Shown one piece after another: positions 54,691-62,259 of a stretch of 64,000 nt of DNA (the first letter of the stretch is position 1; each line of letters begins with the position of its first letter). A model generated the notes under the pieces. That model did no database searches. It worked only from the letters and a program-made list of their open reading frames with translations, and was not told the DNA's origin. The position numbers were made by a program, and so were the translations under genes. Source of the DNA: Terrimonas sp. (GTDB lineage Bacteria; Bacteroidota; Bacteroidia; Chitinophagales; Chitinophagaceae); assembly GCF_003075435.1 (NCBI RefSeq), contig NZ_QCZJ01000001.1:124001-188000 (forward strand), given 5' to 3'.

Positions 54691-56169
54691 ATGTTCAGCT
54701 TGAATACAATAAAAAATAGCACAGTGAATATCTCGAAAAAAGAAGACAGAAATCTCATTTTTTTTCAACCTAAGTTCACCATCAACCAGCCCGGCGACAA
54801 ATACGAACAGGAAGCAGATACAGTGGCAGAGCAGGTAATGAGAACACCCGGAGAAAATAAACAAATGTTCTTTCAGCCACAAATCACCCCGATTAATACT
54901 ATACAAAAAAAGTGTGCGCATTGTGAGGAAGAAGAAAACAAAGTACAAATGAAAAGCAATGGAGCTGTTGCTATAGAAGCACCAGCTATTGTGCATGATA
55001 CTATTAAAAACACTGGTAATCCTTTAGATGCAGTCACCAAAAATTTTATGGAATCGCGATTTGGATATGATTTCTCAGATGTGCATATCCACAATGATAC
55101 ATTAGCTCATCAATCATCATCTGCTATTAATGCAAAAGCTTATACCAGCGGCAACCATATAGTATTCGGAGCAGAACAATATCAGCCAGGAACCAATGCC
55201 GGCAAACAATTACTGGCGCATGAGCTTACGCATGTGGTTCAGCAAAATAATATAAGCCGCCAGGTACAAAGAGTGCCCTGTTCTGGCTACTCTTTTAAAA
55301 CATTAACTTATGCATCTGTTGCAAATGAGCACGACTTTGCAGCATTGGATGGTTATACGCCCTTAAAAGGCAGGGCATACGATATACTAAGTGATGGGAA
55401 AAAATATTTCTTCTGCTTTAATAATCAAAAAATTTTTGTTAAGTATATTGATACTAAGTTAGTACCCGACCTTAAAAATCAATTGGAAGCAAATTATAAG
55501 ATAAAAATTGAGAAAGGAGGTAAAAACTGGAGCGATGCTGATCTTATCCTGTTGAATGAAGCATTCTCTATGCTAACTACATCAGAAACGGCTTTGATAG
55601 AAAACTACCGCTTCATCAGGGAGAAGCAATCTGCCGTAGTTGATGGGGATGTTATCTGTGGTTTGCACAGTGTTGACATTATCAAAAGAGACTATACCAT
55701 ACAAATAGCTGATGCCTGTATAAAAGATCCTCTGGGAAAAGAAAAAACAAAATTCGGAATAGACTATGGTGTATTCAATATTTTGCATGAAATAGGACAT
55801 GCAATTGAATATGGGCGGTTAAGACTTGCCACAGAAAAATATTACGATGCAAAAAAAGCATTAGAAAAATTCCGGGAACAATTTGACAGGGCTTCCTCTG
55901 CTAATCAAAAAAGCATGACAAAACAACTCGGATCTTTAAAAACTACAATGGATAATGCTTTTGATGAATTGGACCGCGCCCTGGATAAATCTACTTTAGA
56001 TCAATTCAGTAAGTTTATTAAAGGTAAAAGAGCGCTAACCGATTATTCAAAAAAGAATGCGACGGAAGCTTTTGCAGAAGCCTTTGCCATATTCAAAGCT
56101 AATCCTAAAAAATTAGAAAAAGATAACAAGAAATTATTTGATTGGTTTTTTAATGCAGGTTTTAGCTGA
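54691..56169 (+). CDS. DUF4157 eCIS cargo 3, with lethal-factor-like zincin domain
   Basis: The 492-aa product has the shared leader (residues 28-50), the CxxC box KKCAHCEEEENK (Cys75/Cys78), and a DUF4157 core with RFGYDFSDVHIHND and HELTHVVQQ (177-185). A second metalloprotease motif, HEIGHAIEYG (366-375), is followed about 90 residues on by TEAFAEAFAIF (458-468). HExxH plus a downstream EAFAE helix is the pattern of anthrax lethal-factor-type (M34/ATLF) zincins, in which the Glu of the second motif is a zinc ligand. The C-terminal domain is thus a likely active protease. No signal peptide. Substrate unknown. Confidence 0.82.
   Translation: MFSLNTIKNSTVNISKKEDRNLIFFQPKFTINQPGDKYEQEADTVAEQVMRTPGENKQMFFQPQITPINTIQKKCAHCEEEENKVQMKSNGAVAIEAPAIVHDTIKNTGNPLDAVTKNFMESRFGYDFSDVHIHNDTLAHQSSSAINAKAYTSGNHIVFGAEQYQPGTNAGKQLLAHELTHVVQQNNISRQVQRVPCSGYSFKTLTYASVANEHDFAALDGYTPLKGRAYDILSDGKKYFFCFNNQKIFVKYIDTKLVPDLKNQLEANYKIKIEKGGKNWSDADLILLNEAFSMLTTSETALIENYRFIREKQSAVVDGDVICGLHSVDIIKRDYTIQIADACIKDPLGKEKTKFGIDYGVFNILHEIGHAIEYGRLRLATEKYYDAKKALEKFREQFDRASSANQKSMTKQLGSLKTTMDNAFDELDRALDKSTLDQFSKFIKGKRALTDYSKKNATEAFAEAFAIFKANPKKLEKDNKKLFDWFFNAGFS
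54778..54836. repeat. 59-bp leader repeat, copy B
   Basis: Identical to 53485-53543; the distance between the copies is 1293 bp, the full length of one cargo unit. Flanking bases diverge at once on the right (GGTTCT in copy A, GGTAAT in copy B). Confidence 0.9.
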
Positions 56170-56183
56170 TTGAAAAAAATATT

Positions 56184-57377
56184 TTGAAACGTACATATCC
56201 GCATATCATTCCACCTGTTCGGAAAGAAAATGGCAGTGGCATTTTCTTTCCGCCAAAGCTTTATATTAACCAGCCCGGCGACAAATATGAACAGGAAGCA
56301 GATGCTGTATCAACCCGGGTTATGCAAATGCCGGGAAATATCAATACAGGTTCTTTTTTTCATCCCTCATCATCTTCAATGCAGGCTATTCAAAGAAAAT
56401 ACCCGCATTGTGGGGAAGATAAAACACAAACAAGATCATCAACTGCAACACCTGGAGATATGATTGCACCTGCTGCCGTACACAATACGATCAACAACGC
56501 CGGTACCCCGATGGACACAACTACCAAAAACTTTATGGAGTCGCGGTTTGGATATGACTTTGGCCGGGTGCGTATTCATGATGATGCATCAGCTCATCAA
56601 TCATCAGCATCAATAGATGCACTTGCATATACACACCAAAATCATATCGTATTCGGCGCAGGTCAGTACAAGCCGGAAACTGCTGCAGGCAAACAATTGC
56701 TGGCACATGAGCTGGCACATGTTACTTTACATCAGCATCCCAATTTATTAACCAGGCAAAAAAATCCTGTTACAACCGCAACACCAATGCCGGCAGGAGG
56801 TATTGCTCAAAAAGCCGGCGGATTCACCATACAGGTTGGATATATTGCTATTGTTGTTAAACCGGATGTTTATAACTCTGCGAGAGAAAAATCCAAAGAA
56901 GCACATACCTATATGGACATTACCCGATTCACTGTGCCCGATCCTGATTTTGATGTTGATCCTAAAACGAATACAGTCACGAAATTTAAACCTTACCCTG
57001 CTTTACAAATTGAGTTGACGGTGGAAACAAATTATGGTTCTGGCATAAATCCTTCCGGGCCTTCTGATTACGGGTATGGTACAAGACGCGGTGATCCAAA
57101 AACCATCAGTTTTCATGAAGGATCGCATGGCAGCGAATTCATAAGTTATATTCAGAAAGAAATTAAGAAATTCCCTCAACCGGCATTTGAAGGAAAAGCC
57201 GGCATGACAAAAGAAGAATTCAAAAAGAAAGATGATGAATATATCGCAAAGATCGGGGAGATTCAAAAGATGCTGAAGTCCGCCGCAGCTTATGCAACGC
57301 AGGTGGTTGACTGTGCCGGAAAATCCATAGACGCACATAATAAAGGCAAACGTGGTTATCAGAATGTTTGTCCCTGA
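56184..57377 (+). CDS. DUF4157 eCIS cargo 4, with HEGSH-containing C-terminal domain
   Basis: The 397-aa product starts at a TTG. It has the shared leader (YINQPGDKYEQEADAVSTRV), a decayed Cys box RKYPHCGED in which the first Cys is Tyr73, and a DUF4157 core with RFGYDFGRVRIHDD and HELAH (175-179). The C-terminal domain (about 205-397) begins with beta strands and contains GTRRGDPKTISFHEGSHGSEF, with HEGSH at 311-315, then a helical region and a terminal Cys pair (DCAGK, NVCP). HExxH suggests a zinc peptidase, but a third ligand is not obvious, so activity is uncertain. The family is not recognised. Confidence 0.75.
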   Translation: MKRTYPHIIPPVRKENGSGIFFPPKLYINQPGDKYEQEADAVSTRVMQMPGNINTGSFFHPSSSSMQAIQRKYPHCGEDKTQTRSSTATPGDMIAPAAVHNTINNAGTPMDTTTKNFMESRFGYDFGRVRIHDDASAHQSSASIDALAYTHQNHIVFGAGQYKPETAAGKQLLAHELAHVTLHQHPNLLTRQKNPVTTATPMPAGGIAQKAGGFTIQVGYIAIVVKPDVYNSAREKSKEAHTYMDITRFTVPDPDFDVDPKTNTVTKFKPYPALQIELTVETNYGSGINPSGPSDYGYGTRRGDPKTISFHEGSHGSEFISYIQKEIKKFPQPAFEGKAGMTKEEFKKKDDEYIAKIGEIQKMLKSAAAYATQVVDCAGKSIDAHNKGKRGYQNVCP

Positions 57378-57418
57378 TATTATAATTTTCATTATTAAAC
57401 AGATAAACCATATTTATT

Positions 57419-58753
57419 TTGCCACAAAAAATTATCCATACACTTTCCGGGGTTCTTGAAAAAGTAATTGACAGCAGGCTGCAGTTGTTTTTTAAAAAAG
57501 AAAATAATAAAGCATTTGCTTACCCTGCAATCAAATCAAGCAAAAGGGATAAGTCTGCGCTGAATACATTCATCCATGATCACAAATTAAATAACGAAGA
57601 GCTGACAATCCTGCTGCTTGCATTCATGCCGCATGTACAACCCAATTTTCTGGATTCCATTATCCAGCAATACCTTCCCAATGGTGGTGAGTTCCCGGAA
57701 ATAGGCGGTGTAAAAGGAAGCAATCACCGCGGTACCATACCTACCGGTGAAACAGCTTTATTTATTATTGCAGGCAATGATATTGATAAAAGAATAAAAG
57801 CTTCGGCATATTTTTCACCTGATCATTTTTTTGCGAAAGAAAACATACTCTCGCTGGAGCAGGTAAAAGAAGGTGAGCCACGTATGAGCGGCAAGCTTAT
57901 GCTGCAGCAGGAATATGTTGATCTTTTTACTACAGGTATAATAAGCAAGCCGGTATTTGGCGCCGAATTTCCTGCAAAGCTGGTTACTACCAAAATGGAA
58001 TGGAAAGACCTGGTGCTGAATCCCAAAACAGCTTTGCCCATCAGTGATATTAAAATATGGCTGGAACATAACAACCGGCTGATAGATGAATGGAAAATGG
58101 ACAAGCGTATAAAACCCGGATACAGGGCTTTATTTTATGGTCCTTCCGGCACAGGTAAAACGCTAACCGCTACCTTATTGGGCAAACAATTTAAAAAAGA
58201 TGTATACCGCATTGATCTGTCACAGGTTGTTTCAAAATATATAGGAGAAACAGAAAAAAACCTGGAAAAAATATTTGTGAAAGCCGAACATAAAGACTGG
58301 ATATTATTTTTTGATGAAGCTGATGCGCTTTTTGGCAAACGAAGTAATGTGCAGAATGCGCACGATAAATATGCCAACCAGGAAGTATCTTATTTATTAC
58401 AACGGGTGGAAGATTTTCCGGGGTTGATCATCCTTGCTTCTAATTACAAAAGCAATATCGACCAGGCTTTTGTGCGCCGTTTTAACACTATCATCCAGTT
58501 TCCTATACCTGATGCGGAAGAACGTTTTAAATTGTGGGTATCTGCATTGCCGCCCGGCGCAACCCTGGCAGAGGATATCAGTCTTGAAAACATTGCAGCT
58601 AAATATGAACTGACAGGGTCTTCAATAGTAAATGTAATACACTATGTATGCCTTAAAGCAATGGCAAATGATAGCAATATTATTACTAAACCAAGTTTAC
58701 TGGAAGGCATTAAGCGGGAATATGAAAAAGAAGACCGGGTATTTAAACCCTAG
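57419..58753 (+). CDS. AAA+ ATPase of the eCIS (Afp15/Pvc15-like)
   Basis: The 444-aa product has a helical N-terminal region and an AAA+ domain with Walker A GPSGTGKT (241-248), Walker B WILFFDEADALFGKR (about 293-307), sensor 1 IILASNYKSN and arginine finger FVRRFN. Afp15-type ATPases are needed for assembly or cargo loading of eCIS particles and are a standard part of these loci. It is the last gene of the operon, 41 nt after cargo 4. The only in-frame start at the 5' end is a TTG. It converges on the E2 gene with a 36-nt gap. Confidence 0.92.
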   Translation: MPQKIIHTLSGVLEKVIDSRLQLFFKKENNKAFAYPAIKSSKRDKSALNTFIHDHKLNNEELTILLLAFMPHVQPNFLDSIIQQYLPNGGEFPEIGGVKGSNHRGTIPTGETALFIIAGNDIDKRIKASAYFSPDHFFAKENILSLEQVKEGEPRMSGKLMLQQEYVDLFTTGIISKPVFGAEFPAKLVTTKMEWKDLVLNPKTALPISDIKIWLEHNNRLIDEWKMDKRIKPGYRALFYGPSGTGKTLTATLLGKQFKKDVYRIDLSQVVSKYIGETEKNLEKIFVKAEHKDWILFFDEADALFGKRSNVQNAHDKYANQEVSYLLQRVEDFPGLIILASNYKSNIDQAFVRRFNTIIQFPIPDAEERFKLWVSALPPGATLAEDISLENIAAKYELTGSSIVNVIHYVCLKAMANDSNIITKPSLLEGIKREYEKEDRVFKP

Positions 58754-58789
58754 CGCTTGCTCAATCAGAGCATAAAACTCACACTTTTT

Positions 58790-60166
58790 TTAAATTGTTC
58801 TGTGCGTATCAAAAGCCTCCAGCTCATTTGCTACCGCTGTAAGAAAACTTGCACCGATAGAGCCATCAACTATACGGTGATCGTATGACATAGAAAGATA
58901 CATCATATGGCGGATAGCAATACTATCTCCCTGTGCTGTTTCAACTACAACAGGACGTTTTTTTATGGCGCCGATAGCAAGAATAGCTACCTGCGGCTGG
59001 TTAATTATCGGTGTTCCCATCAGGGTTCCGAATGTGCCTACATTGGTTACTGTAAATGTTCCGCCCTGTGTATCGTCGGGCTTTAAGCGGTTATTGCGGG
59101 CTGCATTAGCCAACGCGTTTATTTTTTTGGTAAGACCCGTAAGGTTCAGGTAATCGGCCTCTTTTATAACCGGTACTATCAAATTTCCATTAGGCAATGC
59201 AGTTGCCATACCAATATTAATATCCTTCTTCACAATAATTTTATCACCATCCACACTTGCATTAACCCATGGGAATTTCTTAATACATTTTATGATCGCT
59301 TCAATAAACAGCGGCATAAAGGTTATCTTCTCACCTTCCTGTTTTTCAAAATTCGCTTTTATCTTATCTCTCCATTGCACAAGATTGGTAACGTCACATT
59401 CCGTAAAGCTGGTAACATGCGGGCTGGTTTGCTTGCTTTCCACCATGTGTTTGGCTATCAGCTTACGCATACGGTCCATCTCTATGATCTCTGCATTTCC
59501 GTCATAAGCAACAGCGGGTTTTTCGGCTTCCGGGGTCGTAGCCTGTGTTGATTGTTGCGCAGATTGGGCGGGTTGCGTTGTTGCAGAAGACTGCGTTACA
59601 ACTTTAGGTTCCTGAACAGGCGTATTTACAACATCGGATTTTTTCTTTTCAACCCACTGCAGAATATCTTTCTTGGTAACCCGGCCGTCATTACCTGTGC
59701 CGGGTATATTTTCCAATTCCGCCAGGCTTATCCCTTCATTTGCAGCTATATTTAATACCAGTGGTGAGTAAAACCTTGCTCCGCCGGTTGCTTTAGGAAT
59801 ATCAATATGAATGGGTTGATAAGGCACTTCTTTTGTAACTAAGTCGTCTGCTTCTGTATCTTCTTTAGCAGTTTGACCGGTTTCAGCCTCGGTAGCAGGA
59901 ACAACTGTTGGAAGTGTTCCGTTGGCTTCAGATTGAATTCTTGCAATAACCGTATCTACAGGCACTACATCATTCTCGTTATACAAGATCTCAACCAATG
60001 TACCTTCTACAGCAGACGGTACTTCGCTGTCCACCTTATCAGTGGCAATTTCAAGTATTGTTTCATCGATTTTTACATGGTCGCCCGGCTTCTTGTTCCA
60101 TCGCAGAATGGTGGCTTCAATTATACTTTCTCCTAACTTGGGCATTACCAGGTCTACTATCGCCAT
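58790..60166 (-). CDS. 2-oxo acid dehydrogenase E2 (dihydrolipoyl acyltransferase)
   Basis: The 458-aa product has one N-terminal lipoyl domain with Lys44 in EIATDKVDSEVPS, a linker, a peripheral-subunit-binding domain (AANEGISLAEL, GTGNDGRVTKKDI), an Ala/Gln/Thr-rich linker, and a C-terminal catalytic domain with SYDHRIVDG (427-435; His430 and Asp434). It carries acyl groups on lipoamide within a pyruvate, 2-oxoglutarate or branched-chain complex. No E1 or E3 gene is adjacent, so the complex cannot be told from context; the MPKLGESIIEATI opening fits a branched-chain or generic E2. Unrelated to the eCIS operon that ends beside it. Confidence 0.92.
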   Translation of the reverse strand: MAIVDLVMPKLGESIIEATILRWNKKPGDHVKIDETILEIATDKVDSEVPSAVEGTLVEILYNENDVVPVDTVIARIQSEANGTLPTVVPATEAETGQTAKEDTEADDLVTKEVPYQPIHIDIPKATGGARFYSPLVLNIAANEGISLAELENIPGTGNDGRVTKKDILQWVEKKKSDVVNTPVQEPKVVTQSSATTQPAQSAQQSTQATTPEAEKPAVAYDGNAEIIEMDRMRKLIAKHMVESKQTSPHVTSFTECDVTNLVQWRDKIKANFEKQEGEKITFMPLFIEAIIKCIKKFPWVNASVDGDKIIVKKDINIGMATALPNGNLIVPVIKEADYLNLTGLTKKINALANAARNNRLKPDDTQGGTFTVTNVGTFGTLMGTPIINQPQVAILAIGAIKKRPVVVETAQGDSIAIRHMMYLSMSYDHRIVDGSIGASFLTAVANELEAFDTHRTI

Positions 60167-60190
60167 AACAGATTATATTATCGTTATGTT

Positions 60191-60198
60191 CAAAGGTA
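60191..60198 (-). promoter_or_regulatory. Predicted -7 element for the E2 gene
   Basis: Minus-strand TACCTTTG, an exact TAnnTTTG match, 24 nt upstream of the E2 ATG. A clear -33 element was not found. Confidence 0.4.
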
Positions 60199-60308
60199 AG
60201 TATTGGGCATCAATTGTTGAACATTACATGAGGCTGCAGTTTTACATATTATGCACAGTTTGTGAATTACTGTAATGAATTTTTGATAATATGTGTCTCA
60301 ATTTAAGG

Positions 60309-61139
60309 TCAGTTATTAAAAAAATCCAGCAGCAGTCTTATACCTACAAGCCCCAGGCACACTGCAAGCGATTTAATAATAACTGTTGTTTTTATTTTGT
60401 GCGAAAGAAAAGCGCCTGCCTGGGCGCCGATCATAGCGCCAATGGCCAGCCACACGATCATGTGGAGCACAGCGGGATCGCTATAGTTACCCTGTATGGC
60501 ATGCACAATTATACTTACTGACGACATAATAGCAAGAATAAAATGCGAAGTTGCCGTAGCAATATATACCGGGAAACCAAGCCAGTGCACCATCGCCGGC
60601 ACATGAATAATGCCACCGCCAATTCCTAACAAAGGAGACAGGAAACCAACCAGTATACTTACCAGTATGCCTGCATACCGGCTATATGCATATTTAAATA
60701 CTGTTCTTTCCCTGTCAATAAGTATTTGATGGGTTAAACCCGGAGCGTCAGATTCTCCGCCAATACTTGCAGCCGCGTTCTTTTTTAAAAAAAGAAATAA
60801 AGACAAAGCAATAAGTAAAATGCCAAAAATAATACTGAAAGTATGTGGGGGAATATATTTTGTAACATATACGCCTAATACAGAACCGGGTACTGTAAAC
60901 AGAGCAAATATAATTCCAGCCTTATAATCTATACGTTTTGCCCGGGCATATGCTATTGATCCTGAAATGGCATTGGCTGCAACAAGCGCTATTGATATGG
61001 CAGTAATAATTTCAGGCGTAAGGTTTGGGTGCGTAAAAATAAGCAGCGGCACCAGTATAAAACCGCCACCTGCACCAATAAGCGTTCCTATTGTACCGAT
61101 AAGTAAACCTATGATCAGTAAAACAATTGCATTGTCCAT
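60309..61139 (-). CDS. TauE/SafE family permease
   Basis: The 276-aa product is an eight-helix membrane protein with the internal repeat of the TauE/SafE family: GTLIGAGGGFILVPLL near the N-terminus and GFLSPLLGIGGGIIHVPAMV in the middle. Members export or import sulfite, sulfoacetate or other small organic anions; the substrate here is unknown. The ATG at 61139 starts the family's usual MDNAIVLLIIGLLIG; the longer frame upstream lacks conservation. Monocistronic. Confidence 0.9.
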   Translation of the reverse strand: MDNAIVLLIIGLLIGTIGTLIGAGGGFILVPLLIFTHPNLTPEIITAISIALVAANAISGSIAYARAKRIDYKAGIIFALFTVPGSVLGVYVTKYIPPHTFSIIFGILLIALSLFLFLKKNAAASIGGESDAPGLTHQILIDRERTVFKYAYSRYAGILVSILVGFLSPLLGIGGGIIHVPAMVHWLGFPVYIATATSHFILAIMSSVSIIVHAIQGNYSDPAVLHMIVWLAIGAMIGAQAGAFLSHKIKTTVIIKSLAVCLGLVGIRLLLDFFNN

Positions 61140-61144
61140 TACCT

Positions 61145-61152
61145 CAAAGATA
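61145..61152 (-). promoter_or_regulatory. Predicted -7 element directly before the TauE/SafE gene
   Basis: Minus-strand TATCTTTG matches TAnnTTTG exactly and ends 5 nt before the ATG, again implying an almost leaderless transcript. No -33 match at standard spacing. Confidence 0.35.
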
Positions 61153-61292
61153 TGTAACAGGAAATATTTATAGATTTGGAGAGGAGAAGGTGGAAATACA
61201 AAACACCTTAGCACCGTTATCTTTCCTTAAGAAGACAGGATGAGCTTGCCAACCAGAAGAAGGAGGATAGGAATTATTAAAAATATTAAAAC

Positions 61293-62216
61293 ATGAACAT
61301 TAAAAAGCAGAAGTTGTGTTTTGAATTCATTCTCTTTGGAAAAACTGGGATGGGGTTCTTCAATATTCTTATCTTTTGCTTCATCACCTCAATCAGCATC
61401 GCACAAACTTCCAAATCATCTTTTAATGTTATTGCTTTTTATACTTCAAGAAATGATCTTGCACATATCAGCTTTGTGCATGAAGCCAACCGCTGGTTTC
61501 CTGAAATGGGTAAGCGATATAACTTTAAATATGATTCCACCAACAACTGGAGCAATCTTAACGATAGTTTTCTTGCAAAATACCGGGTAGTGATTTTTTT
61601 AGATACACGCCCTGATGATCCTGATCAACGCGCCGCTTTTGAGCGATATATGAATAAAGGAGGCGCATGGATGGGATTTCATTTTGCCGGGTTTGCACTA
61701 ACACCGTCTGGCTTTCCGCAAAACTGGGATTGGTATCACAATACATTTATCGGGGCTGGCTCATATAAAGGTAACACCTGGCGGCCAACACCGGCTATGC
61801 TGCGTGTGGAAGATAGTACACATCCTGCTGTAAAACATTTGCCCCATATATTCAGATCTTCCCCAAATGAATGGTATAGCTGGGAAAAAGATCTGCGACA
61901 AAATCCTGCTATCAAAGTTTTATTATCTATAGACTCAACCAGTTTTCCGCTTGGCACAGGCCCAAAACCTCACGAAATATGGTATAGCGGCTACTATCCT
62001 GTTGTATGGACAAATACCAACTACAGAATGATCTATATCAATATGGGACATAATGATATAGACTACGAGCATAAAACAAACAAAGAGCTGTCTTTCCAGT
62101 TTGCTAACGAGGTGCAGAACAGGTTAATTATTGATGCGCTGTTATGGCTGGGAAAACTTGCATATTCACCATTCAGGATACAGACCAGTGTTTCATCTAC
62201 AGGAAAGCCATTGTGA
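61293..62216 (+). CDS. Exported ThuA-domain protein
   Basis: The 307-aa product has a long N-terminal signal (hydrophobic core at about residues 20-37, ending SIAQ), then a ThuA domain with VIAFYTSRNDLAH, VIFLDTRPDDP, GGAWMGFHFAG and HNDIDYEH. ThuA-like domains have a class I glutamine-amidotransferase-like fold and are common in Bacteroidota sugar-utilisation proteins; the best-known member acts on trehalose-derived disaccharides. Here it stands alone before recG, so the substrate is unknown. It is probably exported to the periplasm. Confidence 0.85.
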   Translation: MNIKKQKLCFEFILFGKTGMGFFNILIFCFITSISIAQTSKSSFNVIAFYTSRNDLAHISFVHEANRWFPEMGKRYNFKYDSTNNWSNLNDSFLAKYRVVIFLDTRPDDPDQRAAFERYMNKGGAWMGFHFAGFALTPSGFPQNWDWYHNTFIGAGSYKGNTWRPTPAMLRVEDSTHPAVKHLPHIFRSSPNEWYSWEKDLRQNPAIKVLLSIDSTSFPLGTGPKPHEIWYSGYYPVVWTNTNYRMIYINMGHNDIDYEHKTNKELSFQFANEVQNRLIIDALLWLGKLAYSPFRIQTSVSSTGKPL

Positions 62217-62259
62217 AAATAAAACCTGCTGCATCACCGGTATCCTGCTTTCTTTATTT

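Noticed and set aside
56230-56463. Alternative 77-codon frame at the start of cargo 4
   Set aside because: It runs in another frame inside cargo 4 and lacks the shared leader motifs that the main frame carries.
31634-58753. Type VI secretion system or tailed prophage
   Set aside because: No TssJ/L/M-type membrane complex, ClpV, TssB/C pair, capsid, terminase, portal or integrase gene; the AAA+ ATPase, DUF4255 and DUF4157 proteins point to eCIS.
58758-58772. Hairpin TGCTC-N5-GAGCA between the AAA+ and E2 genes as terminator
   Set aside because: The 5-bp stem is weak and the T-run begins about 12 nt later, so it is not a convincing intrinsic terminator.
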